Positions 1 through 6,185 are shown, counted from the stretch's first letter. The stretch is DNA of 6,590 bases from Piscirickettsiaceae bacterium (GCA_002401365.1 NVSW01000016.1:9480-16069); one strand, 5' to 3'. Notes: generated by a model from the letters alone, not told the origin. A program made the numbers and translations.

Positions 1-42
1 CATTATGAAGCGGGTATGTCTAAAAAAATACAGCTTAACTAA
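1..42 (+). CDS. C-terminal tail of an upstream gene, possibly a copper-resistance multicopper oxidase (partial)
   Basis: Reading from base 1 gives 13 residues, HYEAGMSKKIQLN, and then a TAA stop. The HYEAGM piece resembles the end of CopA-type multicopper oxidases, where the last copper-binding segment reads roughly H-C-H-x-x-Y-H-x-E-A-G-M followed by a short beta strand. That would fit the copper theme of the genes downstream. The segment is too short to prove the family. The other reading of this stretch (ATG at 5, 36 codons, stop at 113-115) has no recognisable features. Treat this as a hint about the left neighbour. Confidence 0.35.
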   Translation, partial: HYEAGMSKKIQLN

Positions 43-111
43 GGGTAAGCAGCGCGTTAGCACTGGGCTATTTATCAAGAGTGTAGTTTTTAACTTGAAA
101 GGAGACAAGAG

Positions 112-492
112 ATGATAATTGAAGAGATTATGACTAAGGCAGTCGTTTGTGGGCAAATGACAGACACTGTTAACAGGCTTGAACAAGTTATGAAAGAAGC
201 GGGCGTGCGATATTTGCCCATTGTTGATAATGCCGCCCAGTGCGTGGGTACGGTGAGTGCTGTTGATTTGGTTCGAGTACACAACCTTAAACGTTCGATG
301 AATAATGAGTTACAAGCATGGCAATTTTTTTCTGAACCGGTTGTAGAAGTCGGACCTTATCAACCTGTTATAGAAGCCATTGAATTAATGGTTGTTAATA
401 AGGCTCACCACCTCGTAGTTATAGGTAATGAGGGCGTGGTTGGTGTTGTTTCATCGATAGATATTTTAGAAAAGTATGTATTACAGAATTAA
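112..492 (+). CDS. Small protein with two CBS domains
   Basis: This 126-residue protein is made almost entirely of a tandem CBS pair (Bateman module). CBS1 spans about residues 4-56 and has the hydrophobic-G-x-h-x-x-x-D signature at G46-D52. CBS2 spans about 75-124 with the equivalent at G111-D117. CBS pairs usually bind adenine nucleotides and act as energy or ligand sensors. No catalytic or membrane domain is fused here, so it would have to act on a partner, which the sequence does not identify. The start is set by a GGAG Shine-Dalgarno at 101-104, seven bases before ATG, and by MIIEEIMT, a typical CBS beginning. It precedes the DUF411 lipoprotein by about 100 bp in the same direction. The family call is secure; the role is unknown. 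Confidence 0.88.
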   Translation: MIIEEIMTKAVVCGQMTDTVNRLEQVMKEAGVRYLPIVDNAAQCVGTVSAVDLVRVHNLKRSMNNELQAWQFFSEPVVEVGPYQPVIEAIELMVVNKAHHLVVIGNEGVVGVVSSIDILEKYVLQN

Positions 493-590
493 CAATATAG
501 GTTGATTTAGTGCATTGATGAAGATTGCGAGGTGATAGAGATAGAGTGTTTCAAAAGGGGCACAAACGATTAACTATAAAAGGAATCAAT

Positions 591-1097
591 ATGGACTTTC
601 ATACTATTAAAAAATATTTATTAATTACTATGTTGCTTAGCGTGGTGGCTTGCGAAGACATTAATGATCAGTCTAAGGCATCGAATGATGGTCAGAAAAC
701 AACCAAACAAGTACAACTAGACGTATATAAAAGCCCAACGTGTGATTGCTGCCGTAAATGGGTTAATTATGTTGATGATAATGGGTTTAGCTCAACCATT
801 CATCATCCAAAGAATTTGCAACACCTTAAACTTGATAGGGGTATTGCTCCAAAATACCAATCATGTCACACAGGCATTTCGAAAGATGGATATATTTTTG
901 AAGGCCACGTTCCTGTTGATGCAATGAAGCGCTTTTTAAAAGAAAAACCTGCTGATGCAATAGGATTGTCCGTTCCAGGTATGCCGGCTGGTAGCCCTGG
1001 TATGGAAATGGGAAGTAGGCGTGACGATTATGATGTATTGCTATTAATGAAGGATGGAACGGCAAGGGTTTATCAAGAAATTCGTCAGGCTTTGTAA
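591..1097 (+). CDS. DUF411 metal-binding lipoprotein (copper-handling CopG-like)
   Basis: The 168-residue product starts with a lipoprotein signal: K7-K8, a hydrophobic stretch at 9-19 and a lipobox V18-V19-A20-C21, so Cys21 should be lipidated and the protein anchored in the envelope. After a polar linker (22-42) comes the DUF411 domain with its hallmarks: Y-K-S-P-T-C-D-C-C (Cys51, Cys53, Cys54), S-C-H at 91-93, G-H-V-P at 105-108, and the closing G-L-x-V-P-G-M-P-x-G-S-P-G-M-E segment at about 125-139. DUF411 proteins are commonly encoded in copper and other metal resistance clusters, and the Cys/His/Met set suggests Cu binding; a specific function is not established. ATG at 591 is preferred over the upstream ATG at 525 because it has an AAAAGGA ribosome site at 578-584 and starts directly at the signal peptide; the extra 22 residues would be charged and spoil it. 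Confidence 0.87.
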   Translation: MDFHTIKKYLLITMLLSVVACEDINDQSKASNDGQKTTKQVQLDVYKSPTCDCCRKWVNYVDDNGFSSTIHHPKNLQHLKLDRGIAPKYQSCHTGISKDGYIFEGHVPVDAMKRFLKEKPADAIGLSVPGMPAGSPGMEMGSRRDDYDVLLLMKDGTARVYQEIRQAL

Positions 1098-1199
1098 AAA
1101 GTATTCCAATTGAAATGTCTGTAAACATTAGTTGAGTTGAAGTGAGTTAACTAATTGGAGCTAAAAAGGGCGTCTCAAAAGGAGTTTGAATTTATTTGC

Positions 1200-1230
1200 T
1201 TGACCTGCGTCTAAATCATAGGTTTATGCT
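1200..1230 (+). promoter_or_regulatory. MerR-type promoter and operator for the regulator-copA operon
   Basis: A -35 element TTGACC (1200-1205) and a -10-like TATGCT (1225-1230) are separated by 19 bp, longer than the usual 17 and typical of promoters that MerR-family activators remodel. The spacer region contains a dyad, ACCT at 1203-1206 and AGGT at 1220-1223, centred on 1213, with further symmetric pairs (G1209/C1217 and T1212/A1214). It lies about 65 bp upstream of the merR-family start and no other strong promoter is visible before copA, so it probably drives the whole operon under autoregulation. Binding by this regulator is inferred. Confidence 0.7.
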
Positions 1231-1271
1231 GAAGCTATATTGTATGTGCTTAGACTCTAAGGCTTTAACAC

Positions 1272-1298
1272 AAGGAGTTTTGATGAGGTTTAAATATG
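1272..1298 (+). promoter_or_regulatory. Unusual merR translation start with a nested 8-codon leader frame
   Basis: The best Shine-Dalgarno, AAGGAG at 1272-1277, is 5 nt before an ATG at 1283 that opens only an 8-codon frame ending at TGA 1307-1309, overlapping the start of the regulator gene in another frame. The regulator ATG at 1296 has its own weaker GAGG (1285-1288). No in-frame start lies upstream because TGA at 1284-1286 closes the frame, so 1296 is the true regulator start. The short frame may simply be chance, or may couple translation. Confidence 0.4.
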
Positions 1299-1718
1299 AA
1301 AGTAAGTGAATTATCAAAATTGTTGCGTATAACTCCAGATACGGTGCGCTATTACACGCGTGTTACTCTTTTATCACCAATAAAAGACAGCATTAATGGA
1401 TACAACTATTACACTGAAAGCGACCTGCGCCGACTACGCTTTATTTTAAGTGCGAGACAACTGGGTTTTTCGATTAAAGACATTAAGCAGATTTTGACTG
1501 AAGCGGATAAGGGGCACACAGCGTGCCCTTTAGTTCGTGAGCTTTTACAAAAACGACTTGAAGAAACGGAGCATGAATTCCAAGAAGCATTAATACTTAG
1601 AAAACGAATGCAACAGGCTATGCAAAATTGGCAAGATAAACCAGATAAGGCGCCCACCGGGCATATGATTTGTCATTTAATTGAAGAGTTTAGCGAACAA
1701 TCAGCTAGGGAGTTATAG
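1296..1718 (+). CDS. MerR-family metal-responsive transcriptional regulator
   Basis: This 140-residue protein has the MerR layout. A winged helix-turn-helix occupies residues 1-68 (V3-S-E-L-S, T13-P-D-T-V-R-Y-Y, N34-G-Y-N-Y-Y, L44-R-R-L-R-F, G57-F-S-I-K-D-I). A long dimerisation helix at about 76-113 follows, then a C-terminal metal loop. Candidate ligands are Cys77 at the head of the dimer helix and His123/Cys126/His127 in G-H-M-I-C-H-L-I-E. Its stop is one base before the copA start, so it is almost certainly the operon's own activator, acting at the 19-bp-spacer promoter upstream. Canonical CueR has Ser at position 77 and a C-x7-C loop; neither is present here, so the metal specificity cannot be read off. 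Copper is favoured from the neighbouring ATPase, with a divalent metal possible. Confidence 0.88.
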   Translation: MKVSELSKLLRITPDTVRYYTRVTLLSPIKDSINGYNYYTESDLRRLRFILSARQLGFSIKDIKQILTEADKGHTACPLVRELLQKRLEETEHEFQEALILRKRMQQAMQNWQDKPDKAPTGHMICHLIEEFSEQSAREL

Positions 1719-1719
1719 G

Positions 1720-4017
1720 ATGCAAGAGAATCAAAAACTAAAAGATGCAAGCCACAATGCTGATAATGAAGTGTCACCGTCTCCAGTATCACAAGAGCTT
1801 ATTATTGAAGGGGCTGGGTGTGCGAGCTGCGTGGGGAAAATAGAATCTGTTTTAAAAAAAGTTCCGGGGGTTAATGCTGCAGTGATGAATTTTGCACAAC
1901 GCACGGTAAGCATTGATGGGAATGTGTCTTCAGGTGTTCTTATTGAAGCTATTGAAAGCGTTGGGTATAACGCTAAAAGCGCAGCAGGAGCATCGGATGA
2001 TGAGTTATTGGATGAAAAGGAGCAAGCGGATGAGGCATACTATAAACGCTTGATACGTGAAATGGGCATTGCCCTTGGCTTGGGTGTTCCGTTGATGCTT
2101 TACAGTATAGCCGGCGGGCCTATGACGGTAGAAACGTCGCTTGAACGCGGTATTTGGTTAGGCATCGGCTTGTTATGTGCCGGTGTTATGTACGTTGCGG
2201 GCAAACATTTTTATATCGGTGCATGGAAATCCTTGGTTAATCACAGTGCGAACATGGATACATTGATTGCCTTGGGTACTGGTACAGCTTGGCTATATTC
2301 AATGGTTGTTGTGTTTTTTCCTCAGCTACTGCCAGAAATGGCACGGCATGTTTATTTTGAAGCAACAGCAATGATTATTGGCTTAATTGACCTTGGTCTA
2401 GCACTTGAAGTTAAGGCGCGAGGTCGAACCAGTGAGGCAATAAAACGTTTAATCGGCTTGCAACCTAAAACAGCGCGAGTTATCCGTGACAACAAAGAAA
2501 CAGATATCACTATTGAACAGGTATTGATGGCCGACATGGTTCGAGTTCGTCCGGGCGAAAAAATCCCCGTTGATGGGGTGGTCATGGAAGGCCAGTCGGC
2601 TGTAGATGAGTCGATGTTGACGGGTGAGCCCATGCCTGTTGAAAAACATAAGGGTGATGAGATTGTTGCGGGGACCATTAATAAAAGTGGTTCTATTATT
2701 TTCAAAGCCACACGTGTAGGGAAAGATACGGCGTTGGCGCAGATTATTAAAATGGTTAAGCGCGCGCAAAACTCTAAACCACCCATTGGTCGTTTAGCCG
2801 ATGTTATTTCAGCTTATTTTGTCCCTGTGGTAATGATAATTTCGGTGTCAAGTGCTCTAGTTTGGTTGAATTTCGGCCCCGAGCCTTCGCTGGCTTTTGC
2901 CATTGTTTCCGCAACCACGGTGCTTATTATCGCTTGCCCTTGTGCGCTTGGTCTTGCTACGCCAATGTCTGTGATGGTGGGTGTTGGCAAAGCCGCAGAA
3001 GCCGGTGTGTTAATCCGTAATGGGGAAGCGTTACAAACCGCTTCTAAAATCACAGCAATGATTCTTGATAAGACAGGCACCATCACGTTAGGGGCACCGA
3101 AAGTTACTGATATTCACTTAGTGACGGCGAACAACGAGGAAGATGTGCTGCAATTAGCGGCCAGCTTGGAAGCAGGGTCAGAACACCCATTAGCATTATC
3201 TATCGTCGAATCGGCTGTTGAACGAGGTTTAACACCCGATAAAGTGGAAAATTTTAGTGCTATTGCAGGGCATGGTGTGGAGGGAGTAGTGGGTACGCAT
3301 AAGCTACTATTTGGTAATGAAAAATTAATGCAGGATAAAAAGATAGTGGTTGATAATTCTGCCATTAAAACTGCACAGGAAATGGCTGCAGAGGCAAAGA
3401 CGCCCATGTATTTTGCGGTTGATGGGCAATTAGCGGCGGTTATTGCAGTAGCTGACCCAATTAAAGAAGATTCAATAACCGCGATTAAGCGGTTACAGCA
3501 AAATGGTATTCGGGTGGTGATGTTGACCGGCGATAACCGAGCAACGGCTAAAGCAGTTGCCGATAAGGTGGGGATAACAGAGTTTTTTGCCGAAGTTTTA
3601 CCCGCAGATAAAGCCAAAAAAGTAGCTGAACTACAAAGACAGAACGAAATTGTAGGTATGACTGGCGATGGTATCAACGATGCCCCGGCATTAGCACTAG
3701 CAAACGTTGGCTTTGCCATTGGTACGGGTACTGATGTAGCAATAGAAAGTTCTGATATTACCTTAATGCGAGGTTCTTTACATGGCTTAGCAGATGCTAT
3801 AGCGATCAGTAAAGCGACATTACGAAATATTAAACAAAACTTATTCGGTGCCTTTATTTACAACGCGGCGGGAGTGCCTTTTGCCGCAGGCATTCTTTAC
3901 CCATTTACTGGGGTATTACTAAACCCAGTTATTGCTGGTGCGGCGATGGCTTTGTCGTCACTTACCGTTGTGAGCAATGCTAATCGGTTGCGTTTGTTTA
4001 AACCGCAAGAACATTAA
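1720..4017 (+). CDS. copA: Cu+-exporting P1B-1-type ATPase
   Basis: The 765-residue ATPase pumps monovalent copper out of the cytoplasm using ATP. It has one N-terminal heavy-metal domain (about 26-88) with G-A-G-C-A-S-C (Cys34, Cys37). The actuator domain carries T-G-E-P at 301-304. Transmembrane CPC is Cys406-Pro-Cys408. The phosphorylation site is D450-K-T-G-T, the nucleotide-domain H-P is 489-490, and T-G-D-N (603-606) and G-D-G-I-N-D (649-654) complete the P domain. The Cu+ class signature is complete: N707-x6-Y714-N715-x4-P720 in TM7 and P736-x6-M743-x-x-S746-S747 in TM8. ATG at 1720 is chosen because AGGGAG at 1707-1712 sits 7 nt upstream inside the end of the regulator gene; the in-frame TTG at 1681 would overlap that gene by 38 bases and lacks a good site. 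Length and motifs look intact. Confidence 0.96.
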   Translation: MQENQKLKDASHNADNEVSPSPVSQELIIEGAGCASCVGKIESVLKKVPGVNAAVMNFAQRTVSIDGNVSSGVLIEAIESVGYNAKSAAGASDDELLDEKEQADEAYYKRLIREMGIALGLGVPLMLYSIAGGPMTVETSLERGIWLGIGLLCAGVMYVAGKHFYIGAWKSLVNHSANMDTLIALGTGTAWLYSMVVVFFPQLLPEMARHVYFEATAMIIGLIDLGLALEVKARGRTSEAIKRLIGLQPKTARVIRDNKETDITIEQVLMADMVRVRPGEKIPVDGVVMEGQSAVDESMLTGEPMPVEKHKGDEIVAGTINKSGSIIFKATRVGKDTALAQIIKMVKRAQNSKPPIGRLADVISAYFVPVVMIISVSSALVWLNFGPEPSLAFAIVSATTVLIIACPCALGLATPMSVMVGVGKAAEAGVLIRNGEALQTASKITAMILDKTGTITLGAPKVTDIHLVTANNEEDVLQLAASLEAGSEHPLALSIVESAVERGLTPDKVENFSAIAGHGVEGVVGTHKLLFGNEKLMQDKKIVVDNSAIKTAQEMAAEAKTPMYFAVDGQLAAVIAVADPIKEDSITAIKRLQQNGIRVVMLTGDNRATAKAVADKVGITEFFAEVLPADKAKKVAELQRQNEIVGMTGDGINDAPALALANVGFAIGTGTDVAIESSDITLMRGSLHGLADAIAISKATLRNIKQNLFGAFIYNAAGVPFAAGILYPFTGVLLNPVIAGAAMALSSLTVVSNANRLRLFKPQEH

Positions 4018-4031
4018 AAGGAGGTCGTAGC

Positions 4032-4385
4032 ATGTTAATTATCAATATCTCGGGTGTGTTGCTTATTGTGTTAATTGTGTGGTGGTTCTGGTTGTACAAG
4101 CCTAAGGACGTAGCTATCTCAGATCAGGGTCTAATAATAGTGGTTGAGGACGGCACATACCAACCGTCTAGAATAAAACTACCCTCAGGTGATCCAGTTA
4201 CCATTAATTTTTTACGGCATGACGCGGCGCCTTGTGCCGAAATGGTGTTGTTCCCTGATTTCAATATCAGTGAAGAGTTACCGCTTGGAAAAAACAAGCC
4301 CATAACCTTACCAGCGATGGAGAAGGGTGAATATGCCTTTCACTGTCAGATGCAAATGTACCAAGGGGTTTTAATAGTGGATTAA
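4032..4385 (+). CDS. Membrane-anchored cupredoxin-like (plastocyanin-domain) protein
   Basis: The 117-residue product has one hydrophobic anchor (residues 2-22, ending W-W-F-W-L-Y) and then a cupredoxin-like beta domain (about 32-117). Candidate copper ligands are His63, Cys68 in the A-A-P-C segment, and the C-terminal F-H-C-Q-M-Q-M-Y-Q-G motif (His104, Cys105, Met107, Met109). This pattern matches the plastocyanin-domain family often encoded after P1B copper ATPases (COG4633-like, recalled from family knowledge). It has two Cys and two Met rather than the classic His-Cys-His-Met order, so Cu+ carrying seems likelier than electron transfer. A strong AAGGAGG site (4018-4024) precedes the ATG, 14 nt after the copA stop. 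Lys23 and Lys25 after the anchor leave it open whether the domain faces the cytoplasm or periplasm. Probable partner of CopA. Confidence 0.82.
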   Translation: MLIINISGVLLIVLIVWWFWLYKPKDVAISDQGLIIVVEDGTYQPSRIKLPSGDPVTINFLRHDAAPCAEMVLFPDFNISEELPLGKNKPITLPAMEKGEYAFHCQMQMYQGVLIVD

Positions 4386-4426
4386 AACCATAGGGATTAA
4401 TGACAGTATAAAAAAGAGGAAAGCTT

Positions 4427-4885
4427 ATGAAAGTTAGAAATTTAAAAGATATTATAAATTGGACGCGTGAGTCTCATCAGTCGCTAGCTAACTGCATGAA
4501 ACGCTGTGTTAATGAAAATGAGAATAGTCGGGCTAGGCTATTACTCAATTACCTTATAGAGCACGAGCAGAAACTTAGTAATGTGCTAGTTGAGTTTAAT
4601 AAATCGGGAAATGAAAAAGCGTTAAATACATGGTGTGTCGAATATTTGGACAAGAGTCCCGTCATTTTGCGTAGCGATAATGATAGGCCTTTTGCGCAAA
4701 TGGAAGCGGATGAAATCATGGGAACAATTTCACGTCATCATCATCAAATAATTGAACTATACAACTACCTTCTTGGCCAAGCAGACATCCCTGAAGCGCA
4801 AGATTTACTGGAGCAACTCGTGAGTCTTGAAGAACATGAGGTTATGCGTATGGCGCAAGCGGCAAATAGGCTTAGTGATTTGTAA
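4427..4885 (+). CDS. Ferritin-like four-helix-bundle protein of unknown function
   Basis: This 152-residue protein has no signal peptide or membrane segment and looks wholly helical, with four likely helices at about 3-31, 33-60, 87-117 and 122-150. Ferritin/rubrerythrin-like acidic and His positions are visible: H17-Q, E45-H46-E47, H104-H-H-Q-I-I-E110, and E135-E136-H137-E138. The two halves look like a weak internal repeat (H-Q then about 30 residues later E-H-E). The first half lacks the Glu equivalent to E110, so a full diiron site is doubtful. It has three Cys: Cys23 and Cys27 in a helix-1 C-x3-C, and Cys70. GAGGA (4416-4420) precedes ATG by 6 nt, and it follows the cupredoxin gene by 41 nt, making it the apparent last gene of the copper operon. 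Conserved homologues beside copper ATPases are recalled but not verified. Metal binding or redox protection is inference. Confidence 0.72.
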   Translation: MKVRNLKDIINWTRESHQSLANCMKRCVNENENSRARLLLNYLIEHEQKLSNVLVEFNKSGNEKALNTWCVEYLDKSPVILRSDNDRPFAQMEADEIMGTISRHHHQIIELYNYLLGQADIPEAQDLLEQLVSLEEHEVMRMAQAANRLSDL

Positions 4886-4906
4886 AATTATAAAGGCGTT
4901 AAATGT

Positions 4907-4911
4907 GAAAT
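4907..4911. repeat. Left copy of the MITE target-site duplication (GAAAT)
   Basis: GAAAT directly abuts the left terminal inverted repeat of the palindromic element and is matched exactly by GAAAT at 5049-5053 on the other side. The match stops at five bases on both sides, as expected for a staggered-cut duplication. Confidence 0.8.
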
Positions 4912-5048
4912 GAGACCTTTGCACGAGAGTCAGTTTTCGTGAGAGCAAGGCAAAAAGAGGCGAAAAAGCACAGTTTACAAGTGTAAATGAGCATTTTCGC
5001 CTATTTTTAACGCCGCTATCGCGGAAAATGGACTCGTGCAAAGGCCTC
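4912..5048. mobile_element. 137-bp palindromic MITE
   Basis: The element begins GAGACCTTTGCACGAG (4912-4927) and ends with its inverted copy CTCGTGCAAAGGCCTC (5033-5048), 15 of 16 positions pairing (A4915 faces C5045). The interior is also palindromic: AAAAAGAGGCGAAAAAGC on the left (4952-4969) is mirrored, in reverse complement, by GCATTTTCGCCTATTTTT (4991-5008). The exact centre is TTTACA-AG-TGTAAA at 4974-4987. There is no coding frame of note, and a GAAAT duplication flanks it. These are the marks of a miniature inverted-repeat transposable element moved by a transposase encoded elsewhere. Its RNA would fold into a long hairpin between the ferritin-like gene and nirK and could stop or process transcripts. 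The parent IS family is not identified. Confidence 0.88.
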
Positions 5049-5053
5049 GAAAT
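5049..5053. repeat. Right copy of the MITE target-site duplication (GAAAT)
   Basis: This exact repeat of 4907-4911 lies directly outside the right inverted terminus. Removing the element and one copy rejoins tgtgaaat to caaacac about 30 bp before the nirK start. Confidence 0.8.
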
Positions 5054-5081
5054 CAAACACTCGTCTTGTAAGGAGTAATGT

Positions 5082-6185
5082 ATGAAAAAACGACATCTGA
5101 TACCTAGAAAGTTTCTAGAGAACATGTGCATGTTTATTTTCTTGGTTGTATTTTCTCAAGCACTATTTGGCAGTGAAGCTAGCAGCTCTTACCTTGGCAG
5201 CATTGGCAAAGAAGCAAATTTACAAGGCTTTGAACGAGTTAAACAGGTACTAGTCACGCCGCCTTTTTTACCTAAACACCAACAAACTTATTCAGGAAAG
5301 CCAAGAATCATTGAAATGGAAATGGTGATTGAAGAAAAAGAAATCGAAATAGAACCGGGTGTTTTCGTTCAAGCCATGACATTTAATGGCAGTAACCCAG
5401 GGCCAATAATGGTGGTTCACGAGGGAGACTACGTTGAATTAACACTAAAAAACCCCAAGACAAACTTTTTGCTACACAATATCGACTTTCACGCATCCAC
5501 GGGGGCTTTAGGTGGCGGCGCATTAACCCATGTAGCGCCAGGAGAGCAGGTCACTTTGCGATTTAAGGCTGATAAGCCTGGTACTTATGTTTACCACTGC
5601 GCCCCGGGCGGCATTATGATCCCCTACCACGTTGTTTCAGGCATGTATGGTGCCATTATGATATTGCCAAAAGAAGGGCTTAAGGATGCAGCAGGTCATA
5701 CTGTTACCTATGACAAAGCATTTTATATTGGCGAGCAAGGCTGGTATGTTCCAAAGGATGAAGAGGGTAACTACAAGCGTTACCCTAATGCGGTTGTTGC
5801 AATGAACGACACCCTAAAGGTTATGCGAAAATTAATGCCTACGCACATTACATATAATGGTAAAAAGGGTGCATTAACGGGTAAAAATGCAATGCACGCT
5901 AACGTTGGTGAAACAGTTTTATTTATCCACTCGCAAGCGAATGAGGACTCACGTATCCATTTAATAGGTGGTCATGGCGACTTAGTCTGGCCAGGTGGTT
6001 CATTTAATAATAAACCAGATGTAGACAGGGAAACTTGGCCTGTTAATGGTGGGGAAGCAGTTGCCGCGATGTATACGTTCAAACAACCTGGCTTATACGC
6101 ATATCTCAATCATAATTTAATAGAGGCGATTATGTTAGGTGGGGCAGCTAACATTGTCGTAGAAGGCGAATGGAATAACGATTAA
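5082..6185 (+). CDS. nirK: Copper-containing nitrite reductase (NO-forming)
   Basis: NirK reduces nitrite to nitric oxide in the periplasm as a homotrimer. The 367-residue precursor has a basic n-region, a hydrophobic core (about 17-29) and a likely Sec cleavage after S-E-A33; no twin-Arg motif is present. Two cupredoxin domains follow, and every ligand is present. Type 1 copper: His132, Cys173, His183, Met188. Type 2 copper: His137, His172 and His344 (L-N-H-N). The catalytic pair is Asp135 and His293, with Ile295, His298 and E317-T318 around the pocket. Between Cys173 and His183 the protein has A-P-G-G-I-M-I-P-Y, one residue longer than the Alcaligenes/Achromobacter form and like the Rhodobacter-type A-P-G-G-P-M-I-P-W version, with Tyr182 replacing the usual Trp. 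TAAGGAG (5069-5075) precedes ATG by 6 nt. Its promoter is unclear because a MITE lies 33 bp upstream. No other denitrification gene is in the window. Confidence 0.96.
   Translation: MKKRHLIPRKFLENMCMFIFLVVFSQALFGSEASSSYLGSIGKEANLQGFERVKQVLVTPPFLPKHQQTYSGKPRIIEMEMVIEEKEIEIEPGVFVQAMTFNGSNPGPIMVVHEGDYVELTLKNPKTNFLLHNIDFHASTGALGGGALTHVAPGEQVTLRFKADKPGTYVYHCAPGGIMIPYHVVSGMYGAIMILPKEGLKDAAGHTVTYDKAFYIGEQGWYVPKDEEGNYKRYPNAVVAMNDTLKVMRKLMPTHITYNGKKGALTGKNAMHANVGETVLFIHSQANEDSRIHLIGGHGDLVWPGGSFNNKPDVDRETWPVNGGEAVAAMYTFKQPGLYAYLNHNLIEAIMLGGAANIVVEGEWNND

Noticed and set aside
5..115. 36-codon frame starting at ATG 5 and running into the CBS gene start
   Set aside because: It has no ribosome site visible in the window and no recognisable motif; the competing frame from base 1 fits an upstream gene tail better.
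826..1128. 100-codon minus-strand frame over the DUF411 gene
   Set aside because: It lies antisense to a gene with clear family motifs and has no motif of its own.
1128..1154. TTAGTT/AACTAA inverted repeat after the DUF411 gene as terminator or operator
   Set aside because: The stem is six A/T-rich pairs with a 15-nt loop and no T-run; likely chance.
2352..3719. Several long minus-strand frames opposite copA (up to about 200 codons)
   Set aside because: They are composition shadows of the copA frame; none shows a domain or a suitable ribosome site.
4427..4885. Four-helix protein as a Csp-type copper storage protein
   Set aside because: Csp proteins line the bundle with a dozen or more cysteines; this one has only three.
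5834..5870. Thr257 of the NirK segment P-T-H-I-T-Y-N-G as a changed substrate gate
   Set aside because: On counting spacing to E-T-W and N-H-N, the catalytic His and gating Ile belong to the later I-H-L-I-G-G-H segment (His293, Ile295), which is fully conserved.
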